In this document: piece by piece, positions 1 to 6,297 of the stretch
Layout of the letters: each line of letters starts with the position of its first letter
Numbering within the stretch: the first letter of the stretch is position 1
NCBI GenBank assembly: GCA_937884625.1
Contig: CALGCE010000007.1
Span: 1-8,618, forward strand
Length of the DNA: 8,618 nt
Direction: 5' to 3'
From: an uncultured Clostridia bacterium
GTDB taxonomy: Bacteria; Bacillota; Clostridia; Oscillospirales; Acutalibacteraceae
The notes under the pieces: model-generated
Told to the model about the DNA's origin: nothing
Seen by the model: only the letters and a program-made list of their open reading frames with translations
Database searches by the model: none
Translations under genes and position numbers: made by a program

Positions 1-25
1 AAAACCTTTTTCGGCTTAAAATAAC

Positions 26-109
26 TGGTGCGGATGACGGGACTTGAACCCGTACGTCATGGACACACGCCCCTCAAACGTGCCTGTCTGCCTATTCCAG
101 CACACTCGC
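26..109 (-). tRNA. tRNA-Leu, anticodon GAG
   Basis: Read on the minus strand this folds as an 84-nt class II tRNA with an encoded CCA (complement of 26-28). The parts in order are: a 7-bp acceptor stem, TG, D stem CTG/CAG around an 11-nt loop containing GG, G26, anticodon stem CACGT/GCGTG around loop TTGAGGG, a 12-nt variable arm with a 3-bp stem (GTC/GAC), and T stem ACGGG/CCCGT with loop TTCAAGT. The anticodon GAG (complement of 73-75) and the long variable arm identify leucine, reading CUU and CUC. CTT is the preferred leucine codon here (12 of 18 leucines in the ABC ATPase gene at 7558), so this should be a major leucine tRNA. The acceptor stem is imperfect: A4 faces C69 and G5 pairs with U68. 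Its promoter is on the minus strand at 128-156, about 12 nt of leader away. Confidence 0.96.
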
Positions 110-127
110 AAATATTGGCACCTGATT

Positions 128-156
128 ATTATATCATTCGCTTTGACCAATGTCAA
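128..156 (-). promoter_or_regulatory. Consensus sigma-A promoter of tRNA-Leu
   Basis: On the minus strand the sequence reads TTGACA (complement of 151-156), exactly 17 nt, then TATAAT (complement of 128-133). This matches the housekeeping consensus perfectly, as expected for a stable RNA gene. Transcription should begin near position 121, giving about 12 nt of 5' leader before the mature tRNA end at 109. Confidence 0.93.
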
Positions 157-195
157 CAAAAATATTTTCAATATATTATATTTTTAAAAAAAGGG

Positions 196-224
196 TGTAA
201 AAATGCAAAGGAATATGATATAAT
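196..224 (+). promoter_or_regulatory. Probable sigma-A promoter of the deacetylase gene (extended -10)
   Basis: A perfect TATAAT at 219-224 is preceded by TGA (216-218), giving the extended -10 form TGnTATAAT. At 17-nt spacing the -35 is weak (TGTAAA, 196-201, 3 of 6 matches), which an extended -10 can compensate for. The predicted start is near 231, about 24 nt before the ATG at 255. It is divergent from the tRNA promoter; the two -35 elements are 39 nt apart. Confidence 0.72.
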
Positions 225-254
225 TATAAAAACAAAGGGCTTTGAGGGGTTTGT

Positions 255-1283
255 ATGAGGATAAATGTAAAAAACACTGTATTTATAATAGTTATTGTAT
301 TACTTGTCTGTGTACTTGGTGTGCTTTCTTTTTTTGTCGTAAAAAAGGAGAACAAATATAAACAAACAAGTGCCAAACTTAATTCACAGATTGTAAGCGA
401 AAAGCAAAATTCCGCCTCGACGCAGAGCAAAATAGACGAATATGAGTCCCAACTTGCAGAGGGAAATCAAAAGCGTGATGAATTGCAATCGCAACTTGAC
501 GAGGCAAAAAAGCAAAAAGAGGCACTTGAAAAGGAAAATGCCGATTTAAAAAGACAGTTACTTGCAAAGCAAAAGGCAAAGCAAGAGGAGTTAAAAAGAC
601 TTGCCATTAAAAATTCTCAACAGTCGCCTATACCTGAAAACGCAAAAATATGTTATTTAACGTTTGATGACGGTCCGTCTGACAATACGCTCAAAATAAT
701 TGATATTTTAAACTCTTACGGCATAAAAGGAACATTTTTTGTCATTGGTAATTCCAAGACGCAGTATATAAAGAATTTATATGAAAACGGTCATACGGTA
801 GCACTTCACTCGTTTTCTCATAATTATACTTCAAAAGACGGCAACAACATATATTCAAGTGTAGATGCATACCTTGCAGACTTAAATAAAATTTCAAGTT
901 TGGTTGAGAGTATAATCGGTCAAAAGAGTATGATTATGCGTTTCCCGGGAGGAAGCAGTAATACCGTAAGTAAAAAAGTTTGTGACGGTATAATGTCCGA
1001 TTTGACGGTAAGACTGCCGTCTATGGGATATTCGTATTTTGATTGGAATGTAAGTTCGGGGGATGCAGAGGGGAACCGAGTACCTGCGTCAAAAATAGTC
1101 TCCAACGTAGTAAACGGAGCAAGAGGAAAAATGAGTATATGTGTTCTTATGCACGATGCACCGGCAAAAACAACTACTGTTGAGGCGTTGCCTAGTATAA
1201 TTACTTCACTTTACGATATGGGATATACGTTTGCACCTTTAAGTGTTCAAACCTATGGATTTCACCATCCCGTTGCAAATTAA
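255..1283 (+). CDS. Membrane-anchored coiled-coil polysaccharide deacetylase (NodB domain)
   Basis: This is a 342-aa carbohydrate esterase family 4 enzyme, expected to remove N-acetyl groups from a cell-wall or surface polysaccharide outside the cell. Residues 8-29 form an uncleaved-looking transmembrane anchor after a short basic N-terminus. Residues about 32-118 are a charged Lys/Glu/Gln-rich coiled coil that would hold the enzyme away from the membrane. The NodB domain fills 130-335 with all five family motifs: TFDDGP (136-141, D138 catalytic base and D139 metal ligand), HSFSH (185-189, metal ligands H185 and H189), RFPGG (229-233), DW (263-264) and LMHD (298-301, H300). The active site therefore looks complete. 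The ATG at 255 has GAGGGG at 244-249, 5 nt upstream. The gene has its own promoter and a terminator straight after the stop, so it is probably a single-gene unit. The exact substrate (peptidoglycan or another glycan) cannot be read from the sequence. Confidence 0.93.
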   Translation: MRINVKNTVFIIVIVLLVCVLGVLSFFVVKKENKYKQTSAKLNSQIVSEKQNSASTQSKIDEYESQLAEGNQKRDELQSQLDEAKKQKEALEKENADLKRQLLAKQKAKQEELKRLAIKNSQQSPIPENAKICYLTFDDGPSDNTLKIIDILNSYGIKGTFFVIGNSKTQYIKNLYENGHTVALHSFSHNYTSKDGNNIYSSVDAYLADLNKISSLVESIIGQKSMIMRFPGGSSNTVSKKVCDGIMSDLTVRLPSMGYSYFDWNVSSGDAEGNRVPASKIVSNVVNGARGKMSICVLMHDAPAKTTTVEALPSIITSLYDMGYTFAPLSVQTYGFHHPVAN

Positions 1284-1297
1284 TTTACATAGAACAC

Positions 1298-1330
1298 AAA
1301 AACGGCAGGGAATTCCCGCCGTTTTTCTTT
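1298..1330 (+). terminator. Intrinsic terminator after the deacetylase gene
   Basis: The left arm AAAAACGGC (1298-1306) pairs with GCCGTTTTT (1318-1326). The helix continues through GGG (1308-1310) and CCC (1315-1317) with one bulged A at 1307 and an AATT loop, and it is followed by more T residues to 1330. It lies 15 nt after the stop codon. The A-tract/T-tract symmetry would also let it act from the other side, but no gene converges here. Confidence 0.93.
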
Positions 1331-1364
1331 GTATAATAAGGTTTTTAGAATATGTATCTTTCCC

Positions 1365-1393
1365 TTGTAATTTTGCCAATAATAGTATATAAT
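1365..1393 (+). promoter_or_regulatory. Sigma-A promoter of the site-2 protease/scpAB operon
   Basis: TTGTAA (1365-1370, 4 of 6 matches to the -35 consensus) is followed by exactly 17 nt and a perfect TATAAT (1388-1393). The start site should lie near 1400, leaving a leader of about 22 nt to the TTG at 1422. It is placed after the terminator at 1298-1330 and before an uninterrupted run of eight genes, so it probably drives the whole run. Confidence 0.82.
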
Positions 1394-1408
1394 TATAAAA
1401 GTTAGATT

Positions 1409-1412
1409 GGAG
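1409..1412 (+). promoter_or_regulatory. Ribosome binding site that sets the TTG start at 1422
   Basis: GGAG at 1409-1412 lies 9 nt before TTG 1422. The upstream in-frame TTG at 1407 touches this motif and has no purine-rich site of its own, and it would begin only about 7 nt after the predicted transcription start. The start at 1422 is therefore preferred. Confidence 0.7.
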
Positions 1413-1421
1413 TGGTATTGC

Positions 1422-2099
1422 TTGTTGTTCAGTGTGTTGCGTGGAGGTCTTTCTTTTCCGCAGATAATAACCTATATATTGTCTACTTTGGCGGTAGTAT
1501 TTTTAACACTTCCCGTACACGAGTATGCACACGGTCTTGTTGCGGTCAAGTTAGGCGACCCAACGCCTCGTTATCAGGGCAGACTTACCATAAATCCGTT
1601 TGCACACATTGATTGGTTCGGTGCCGCCTGTATTATACTTTTCGGTTTTGGTTGGGCAAAACCCGTGCAGGTAAACCAACGGTATTTTAAAAATCCTAAA
1701 TTTGATATGGCACTTACCGCCCTTGCAGGTCCCGTTGCAAATCTTTTGATGGCACTCGTATCACTGCTTATTTGTAATCTTACAAGACTTTTTTACAAGG
1801 AATCTATTGCAACTGTGCTTTTGTTTGTTTACTATATTTTTTATTATATTGCCGACATAAATATTTATCTTGCGGTCTTTAATCTTATACCCATTCCCCC
1901 GCTTGACGGCTCACGACTTCTTTCGGCTTTTTTACCCAACAAATATTATTATAAAATTATGCAGTATGAAAGGTATATATTTCTTGCGGTATTGGCACTT
2001 TTGTGGTTTGGAATTCTTGATCGACCGCTTGCTTTTTTGGCATCATATACTATGAAAGGTATTTCATACTTGGCGTCATTACCCTTTATGTTTTTTTAA
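1422..2099 (+). CDS. Site-2 protease family (M50, YwhC-like) membrane metalloprotease
   Basis: This 225-aa (from TTG 1422) intramembrane zinc protease would cut substrate proteins inside the membrane. The signature HEYAH (residues 33-37, HExxH with E34 catalytic) lies in the first hydrophobic segment (about 13-33). It is followed by the family pattern KLGDPTPRYQGRLTINPFAH (43-62). The distal zinc-ligand motif NLIPIPPLDG (154-163, D162) is also present, so both halves of the active site are intact. At least four further hydrophobic stretches can be seen (near 66-78, 97-120, 131-156 and 186-200). It lacks PDZ or CBS domains, like the short YwhC type. It leads the operon, 12 nt before scpA, a neighbourhood common in Clostridia. 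The substrate is unknown. An in-frame TTG at 1407 would add five residues but has poorer initiation signals. Confidence 0.9.
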   Translation: MLFSVLRGGLSFPQIITYILSTLAVVFLTLPVHEYAHGLVAVKLGDPTPRYQGRLTINPFAHIDWFGAACIILFGFGWAKPVQVNQRYFKNPKFDMALTALAGPVANLLMALVSLLICNLTRLFYKESIATVLLFVYYIFYYIADINIYLAVFNLIPIPPLDGSRLLSAFLPNKYYYKIMQYERYIFLAVLALLWFGILDRPLAFLASYTMKGISYLASLPFMFF

Positions 2100-2111
2100 G
2101 GCAGGTGTACT

Positions 2112-2831
2112 ATGGAGGGCGAGTTATCCTATAAACTTGAATCTTTTGAGGGTCCGCTTGACCTTCTTTTACAACTGATTTCAAGAAACAAACTTAATAT
2201 TTACGATATAAAACTATCGGTTCTTATAGACCAATATCTTGAACAGATGGAGGTTTTTAAGGAACATAATATGGATATTTCAAGCGAGTTTTTGGAGATG
2301 GCGGCAAGACTTATTTATATGAAAACGGTAAGTCTGCTTCCGAAACACGATGAGATAGTGAGACTTAAAGAGGAACTTACGGGTGAACTGCTTGAATATC
2401 AGGTATGCAGAGAAATGGCGGACAAGTTATCGAGTATGACAGAAGGTTTCAATTTGTTTGTAAGAAACCCAGAAGTACTTGATTTTGATAAGACCTACGA
2501 ATTAGTTCACAACACCGATACTATATATCTTGCGTATCTTAACGCTGTCGGCAGAGGGCAAAGGAAATTACCGCCACCGATTACGCCGTTTACAAAAATT
2601 GTTGCAAAAAAAATAGTATCGGTATCTACCAAGATTGTATTTGTTTTAAGAAATCTTGTGGGCAAGGGAAACAAAAAATTAAATTCACTGTATAAATCCG
2701 CAACTTCACGTTCGGAACTTGTAGCGACATTTCTTGCGGTACTCGAACTTTGCAAGGCAAACAGAGTGGAGATAAGCGGTAACAGTGATAATGCAGAGAT
2801 AAAACTAATCAAGGGGCATAAAAACAGATGA
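2112..2831 (+). CDS. scpA: Segregation and condensation protein A (kleisin)
   Basis: ScpA is the kleisin of the bacterial Smc-ScpAB condensin. It bridges the Smc head domains and binds an ScpB dimer, helping to compact and separate replicated origins. The 239-aa protein starts with the diagnostic pattern YKLESFEGPLDLLLQLI (7-23), which forms part of the Smc-neck-binding N-terminal domain. Then come DISSEFLEMAARLIYMKTVSLLP (55-77), a variable linker (about 120-160) where ScpB binds, and a C-terminal winged helix with VATFLAVLELCKANRVEI (204-221). The extreme C-terminus (SGNSDNAEIKL) departs from the FGDI-type ending of many homologues. The ATG at 2112 has AGGTG at 2103-2107. It sits 12 nt after the protease gene and overlaps scpB by 4 nt, so the two partners are translationally coupled. 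Confidence 0.97.
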   Translation: MEGELSYKLESFEGPLDLLLQLISRNKLNIYDIKLSVLIDQYLEQMEVFKEHNMDISSEFLEMAARLIYMKTVSLLPKHDEIVRLKEELTGELLEYQVCREMADKLSSMTEGFNLFVRNPEVLDFDKTYELVHNTDTIYLAYLNAVGRGQRKLPPPITPFTKIVAKKIVSVSTKIVFVLRNLVGKGNKKLNSLYKSATSRSELVATFLAVLELCKANRVEISGNSDNAEIKLIKGHKNR

Positions 2832-3409
2832 ACAAAGAACAAACTTTATGTGCATTTGAAGCAGTGCTTTTTTCGTCGGGCGAACCTATGAGTATAGAAA
2901 GACTTGCACAAACCTTTGAAATAAAGCCTGAAAAGGTAGAAAAAATCGCCGATGAGTTATCAGAGAAACTTGAAAGGTGCGGTAGTGGTCTTACGGTGTT
3001 AAGGCTTGAAAACACCTACCAGTTGGCAACGAAAAAAGACTATTCCGAATATATAAAAAAGGCGTTTGACATCAAACGCAGAACGCCGTTATCACCTGCC
3101 GCATTGGAGGTTTTGGCGGTAATAGCATATAATCAACCTGTTACCCGTTCATTTATAGAGCAGGTAAGGGGTGTTGACTGTTCGGGAGTTGTAACAACAC
3201 TTGTTGAGAAAGAACTCATAGAAGAAAGAGGAAGACTTGAACTTCCCGGCAGACCGCTTTTGTACGGTACTACCAAAAACTTTTTAAGGTGTTTTTCGTT
3301 AAGTGATTTAAGTGAACTTCCGCCTTTACCCAAGACAAATCCTGAAATAAATGACCTTGGAGAGCAGTTGAGTATTGATGAGAGCGTTACTGCGGAGGCG
3401 GAAAGTTGA
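2828..3409 (+). CDS. scpB: Segregation and condensation protein B
   Basis: ScpB is the accessory subunit of the Smc-ScpAB condensin; as a dimer it binds the central linker of ScpA. The 193-aa protein has two winged-helix domains: residues about 5-80 (with LCAFEAVLFSSGEPMSIERL near the start) and about 85-162. The second holds the highly conserved LSPAALEVLAVIAYNQPVTR (88-107), IEQVRGVDCSGVV (110-122) and LPGRPLLYGTTKNFL (139-153). The tail from 165 is acidic and proline-containing, probably disordered, as usual. The ATG at 2828 overlaps the scpA stop in an ATGA, with AGGGG at 2812-2816 upstream. Its own stop overlaps the TTG start of the next gene by 4 nt. Confidence 0.97.
   Translation: MNKEQTLCAFEAVLFSSGEPMSIERLAQTFEIKPEKVEKIADELSEKLERCGSGLTVLRLENTYQLATKKDYSEYIKKAFDIKRRTPLSPAALEVLAVIAYNQPVTRSFIEQVRGVDCSGVVTTLVEKELIEERGRLELPGRPLLYGTTKNFLRCFSLSDLSELPPLPKTNPEINDLGEQLSIDESVTAEAES
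3394..3398 (+). promoter_or_regulatory. Ribosome binding site that supports the TTG start at 3406
   Basis: A full GGAGG inside the last codons of scpB lies 7 nt before TTG 3406. This is the best-placed Shine-Dalgarno in the operon and justifies a TTG start overlapping the scpB stop (TTGA). Confidence 0.8.
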
Positions 3410-4014
3410 CAGCACTTTATATTATCGCCGTAATTTTAGTAATTCTATGTTTACTGTCGGTACTTCCCGTAACGTTTGATATTTTGTTTGACGGGGAATT
3501 CAGGTTAGTAATAAGGCTTTTTGGTATAAAAGTATATTCGTCAGATAAGAATAAGAAAAATGAAAAAAAACAACACGGAGATAGTAATAAAACAGAGGAT
3601 AAAGAACAAAAAACGAATAAATTTTCACAGTTAAAGGATAAGTACGGATTTACGGGTGCCGTTAAATGCGGTGCAAATATTATCAGTCTTACACTAAAAA
3701 GAATAGTGTGGTTTGTAAGACGGCTTAAATTCAGAAAGTTTGTGCTTGATATTACGGTGGCATCCGATAACGCCGCAAAGACGGGTATAGAATACGGGCT
3801 TGTTTGTTCCGCCGTTTATCCGATTATTACCTTTCTTGAAACCAATGCGGATTTTAGGTCAAAACAGATAAATATTAGAGCCGATTTTGATATTACAAAT
3901 CCCGATATTAAATTATCGGTATGTATTAAGACATACCTTGTTATGGCAATTTTCACGGTAACTTCGGCATTACGCCAATACAATCATCTTGTAAAGGACA
4001 GTGAAGGCAAATGA
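3406..4014 (+). CDS. DUF2953 domain membrane protein (YtfI-like)
   Basis: This 202-aa protein has one N-terminal transmembrane helix (about 3-21), a short beta-rich stretch (24-44), a highly charged Lys/Glu/Asp/Gln linker (46-73) and a C-terminal domain. The pattern ASDNAAKTGIEYGLVCSAVYPI (119-140) corresponds to the conserved core of DUF2953. The molecular function of this family is not established. Its usual neighbour is the GerW/YtfJ sporulation protein, as here and as in the Bacillus subtilis ytfI-ytfJ pair, so a sporulation role is inferred from context only. It starts at TTG 3406, overlapping scpB by 4 nt, and its stop overlaps the next start by 4 nt. This strongly suggests coupled translation through the whole scpA-scpB-DUF2953-gerW block. 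Confidence 0.82.
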   Translation: MTALYIIAVILVILCLLSVLPVTFDILFDGEFRLVIRLFGIKVYSSDKNKKNEKKQHGDSNKTEDKEQKTNKFSQLKDKYGFTGAVKCGANIISLTLKRIVWFVRRLKFRKFVLDITVASDNAAKTGIEYGLVCSAVYPIITFLETNADFRSKQINIRADFDITNPDIKLSVCIKTYLVMAIFTVTSALRQYNHLVKDSEGK

Positions 4015-4391
4015 GCGAACACAATATTAAGGGTATTATGGATACCACAATGGACAAACTTCGTGCGATGGTAGATGCCGATACTATCATCGGTACACCG
4101 CTTACGGTAGGCGATATAACATTGATACCGGTATCAAAGGCGGCTTTCGGTCTTGCGACGGGAGGCAGTGATTTTCCGAGCAAAAATCAGTCGGAACTAT
4201 TCGGAGGCGGAGGCGGAGCAGGTGTTTCCATAACCCCCGTAGCCTTTTTGGCAGTAAGCGGAGAAAGTGTCAGGGTACTTCCCATTTACAATGAACTTAA
4301 TACTGTGGACAAGGCTATTAATATGGCTCCTGAACTTATTGACAAGGTAAAAGGTCTTTTTTCAAAGGATAAAAAATCCGATATCCAATAG
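4011..4391 (+). CDS. GerW/YtfJ-family sporulation protein
   Basis: This 126-aa protein matches the GerW (YtfJ) family, whose Bacillus member is a forespore protein needed for normal spore germination. Residues 6-25 (IKGIMDTTMDKLRAMVDADT) and 26-46 (IIGTPLTVGDITLIPVSKAAF) correspond to the conserved start. They are followed by GLATGGSDF (47-55), the glycine run FGGGGGAG (64-71) and the hydrophobic ITPVAFLAV (74-82). No signal peptide or membrane helix is seen; the end is lysine-rich. The glycine run is encoded by GGAGGCGGAGGCGGAGC, a family feature rather than an inserted repeat. The ATG at 4011 overlaps the previous stop (ATGA); the nearest Shine-Dalgarno, GAAGG at 4003-4007, is close (3 nt), so coupling to the upstream gene probably matters. 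The exact role in this organism is inferred from family membership. Confidence 0.9.
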   Translation: MSEHNIKGIMDTTMDKLRAMVDADTIIGTPLTVGDITLIPVSKAAFGLATGGSDFPSKNQSELFGGGGGAGVSITPVAFLAVSGESVRVLPIYNELNTVDKAINMAPELIDKVKGLFSKDKKSDIQ

Positions 4392-4425
4392 AATATTATA
4401 CCTTTTTTCATTCATAGTATAAAAT

Positions 4426-4431
4426 GGTGAT
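4426..4431 (+). promoter_or_regulatory. Ribosome binding site that favours GTG 4436 for the carboxypeptidase
   Basis: GGTGAT complements the 5' part of the anti-Shine-Dalgarno region (as in AGGAGGTGAT). Aligned that way, GTG 4436 lies at a normal distance. The upstream in-frame ATGs at 4424 and 4430 overlap this motif and have no purine-rich site ahead of them. The GTG start yields a conventional signal peptide beginning (M)KRIISF. Confidence 0.6.
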
Positions 4432-4435
4432 GAAT

Positions 4436-5545
4436 GTGAAAAGGATAATAAGTTTTGTGATTTGCTTTGCGGTTTTGTTTAGTGTACTTACGGTGTGTGC
4501 CGTAGGGACGTCTGCCAAAGCCGCAGTTCTTATAAATGCAGATACGGGCGAGATAATATATTCTTATAACTGTGATACCCGTCTTCCTATGGCGAGTACA
4601 ACCAAGATAATGACGGCGTTGCTTTTATGTGAGTACGGTAATCTTGACAAACAGATTACAGTCACCAAAGAAATGGTAACGGTTGAGGGTTCGTCTATGG
4701 GACTGTTGCCTGATGACAAGGTTACACTTCACGACCTATTATACGGTATGATGTTGGCATCGGGAAACGATGCGGCAAATACCACTGCTTATGTTGTAGG
4801 CGGCAGTATTGAGCACTTTGTTGAACTTATGAACGAAAGAGTAAAACAGTTGGGACTTAAAAACACCCATTTTGTAACCCCGTCGGGGCTTGATGATGAT
4901 GCACATTATACCACCGCTTATGAACTTGCATTAATAGCCAAAACGGCACTTCAAAATGAAGACTTTGCAAAGGCGGTATCTACGAAAAGTGCTACACTTT
5001 GTTACGGTAATCCTCCGTATAACCGTCATCTTACAAATCATAACCGCCTTTTAAAAACCTATGACGATGTAATCGGTGTTAAAACGGGGTTTACCAAGAA
5101 ATCGGGCAGATGTCTTGTATCTGCGGCACAAAAGGACGGCAAAAGGGTTATTGCCGTTACTCTGCACGACCCTAACGATTGGGCAGACCATAGGGCACTT
5201 CTTGATTACGGTCTTGAAAAGATAAAAAGTGTGGAAATTACACCCGAAGTTAAAAATTTATCTGTAAACGTTATATCAGGAGAAGATAAAAAGGCAGAAT
5301 TTAACATAGAAACAGAGCAGTTTAATGTTTTAAATGACGGTGCAATAGGGTATGATGTTTGTTTGTCCGACTTTGTGTATGCCCCAGTAAAAAAAGGCGA
5401 GATTTTGGGGAGTATCCGTTTTTATAACGGCGATGATGTTATTAAAACAGAAAAAATAACCTCACTTACGGATATTAATGCTGAAAAACAGAATAAAGTA
5501 AAATTGTTTTGGAACGACTTTAAGTTAATATTTTCATATATATAG
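4436..5545 (+). CDS. D-alanyl-D-alanine carboxypeptidase (DacB/DacF-type, peptidase S11)
   Basis: This is a secreted or membrane-attached low-molecular-weight penicillin-binding protein that removes the terminal D-Ala from peptidoglycan stem peptides and so limits cross-linking. Numbered from GTG 4436 (369 aa), residues 1-28 form a signal peptide. The S11 active site is complete: STTK (54-57, nucleophile S54, K57), SGN (109-111) and KTG (216-218), with PSGLDDDAHYTTAYELA (149-165) as a family marker. Residues about 266-345 are the PBP5-type C-terminal domain. The last residues (LFWNDFKLIFSYI) are hydrophobic/amphipathic and may form a peripheral membrane anchor. The gene follows the gerW-like gene by 44 nt and ends 8 nt before the pseudouridine synthase gene. 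By position it matches dacB of Bacillus, a sporulation-specific enzyme, but dacF is an equally close relative, so no symbol is assigned. ATG 4424 is an alternative start. Confidence 0.93.
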   Translation: MKRIISFVICFAVLFSVLTVCAVGTSAKAAVLINADTGEIIYSYNCDTRLPMASTTKIMTALLLCEYGNLDKQITVTKEMVTVEGSSMGLLPDDKVTLHDLLYGMMLASGNDAANTTAYVVGGSIEHFVELMNERVKQLGLKNTHFVTPSGLDDDAHYTTAYELALIAKTALQNEDFAKAVSTKSATLCYGNPPYNRHLTNHNRLLKTYDDVIGVKTGFTKKSGRCLVSAAQKDGKRVIAVTLHDPNDWADHRALLDYGLEKIKSVEITPEVKNLSVNVISGEDKKAEFNIETEQFNVLNDGAIGYDVCLSDFVYAPVKKGEILGSIRFYNGDDVIKTEKITSLTDINAEKQNKVKLFWNDFKLIFSYI

Positions 5546-5553
5546 GAGAATTT

Positions 5554-6297
5554 ATGAAGGATAATAAAATCAGACTTCAAAAGCATCTTTCGCAGTGCGG
5601 GATAGCATCACGCAGGAAAGCGGAAGAACTTATTGAGGCAGGAAAAGTAAGGGTTAACGGCAAAGTAGCAACGCTTGGCGATAAGGTTGACCCAAAAAGA
5701 GATAAGGTAACGGTAAGAGATAAAAATGTTGTTGCGGTAAACGAAAAGGTTTACATAATGTTGCACAAGCCGAGAGGCTTTGTAACTACTATGAGCGATG
5801 AACTCGGCAGAAAGACCGTTGCCGACCTTGTAAAAGATGTAGGCGTAAAGGTATTCCCCGTAGGCAGACTTGACCGTGACTCGGAGGGTTTGCTCATTAT
5901 GACGAATGACGGCGAACTTGCAAATATACTTACACATCCGTCAAGCCATATAAATAAGACCTACCGTGTAACGGTTAAAGGACAGGTAAATGAAGAACAG
6001 ATAAACGAACTTTGCAGCGGTATAGAAATTGACGGGAGAAAAACTTTGCCATGCGATGTTTTTGTAATAGAAAGAAAAACCGACAGAACGGTTTTAGGAT
6101 TTATTATAACCGAGGGCAGAAACCGACAGATAAGGCGTATGTGTGAGGCGGTACGTCTTGAAGTATTGCGGCTTAAACGCACCGAAATAGCAGGAGTTAA
6201 ACTAGGTATGTTACCGCAAGGCTCGTGGCGAAATCTAAACGAAAAGGAATTGCAAAGGCTTTTAAATATTTCAAAGTCAAAGGAAGAAAATATATGA
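5554..6297 (+). CDS. rluB: 23S rRNA pseudouridine synthase, RluB family
   Basis: RluB-family enzymes isomerise a specific uridine to pseudouridine in domain V of 23S rRNA. The 247-aa protein has an S4 RNA-binding domain (6-53, IRLQKHLSQCGIASRRKAEE ... KVRVNGKVATLGDKVDP) and then the synthase domain. The catalytic motif is GRLDRDSEGLL (104-114) with D107 as the catalytic aspartate, followed by MTNDGELANILTHPS (116-130) and KTYRVTV (135-141). Near the C-terminus EGRNRQIRRM (187-196) and LKRTEIAGVKLGMLPQGSWR (207-226) are typical. Specificity (RluB rather than RluE/RluF or the 16S enzyme RsuA) is inferred from the S4 domain, the length and the location beside dac, as in Bacillus. AGGAGA (5544-5549) overlaps the preceding stop and sits 4 nt before the ATG. 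Its stop overlaps the next start by 4 nt. Confidence 0.92.
   Translation: MKDNKIRLQKHLSQCGIASRRKAEELIEAGKVRVNGKVATLGDKVDPKRDKVTVRDKNVVAVNEKVYIMLHKPRGFVTTMSDELGRKTVADLVKDVGVKVFPVGRLDRDSEGLLIMTNDGELANILTHPSSHINKTYRVTVKGQVNEEQINELCSGIEIDGRKTLPCDVFVIERKTDRTVLGFIITEGRNRQIRRMCEAVRLEVLRLKRTEIAGVKLGMLPQGSWRNLNEKELQRLLNISKSKEENI

Noticed and set aside
1..25. Terminator for the tRNA at the left edge
   Set aside because: The minus-strand sequence has a short T-rich end but no clear stem before the window is cut off.
28..258. Open frame running rightward across the tRNA-Leu gene and the promoter region
   Set aside because: It lies antisense to a well-formed tRNA and through two promoters, and the translation resembles no protein.
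4197..4220. GGAGGC tandem-repeat-like stretch in the gerW-like gene
   Set aside because: It encodes the conserved glycine run of the family and is too short and in frame to be a separate repeat.
5608..5937. 109-codon minus-strand frame inside rluB, and similar antisense frames inside other genes (for example 2507-2842, 5961-6353 and 6642-6950)
   Set aside because: Each is opposite a gene with complete family motifs. None shows recognisable motifs or a ribosome binding site, and their compositions are those of antisense shadows.
6225..6293. Longer N-terminus for the GNAT-like protein from ATG 6225
   Set aside because: It would overlap rluB by 73 nt, and the added residues are a lysine-rich shadow of the rluB C-terminus. 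ATG 6294 has an AGGAAG site and a typical ATGA overlap.
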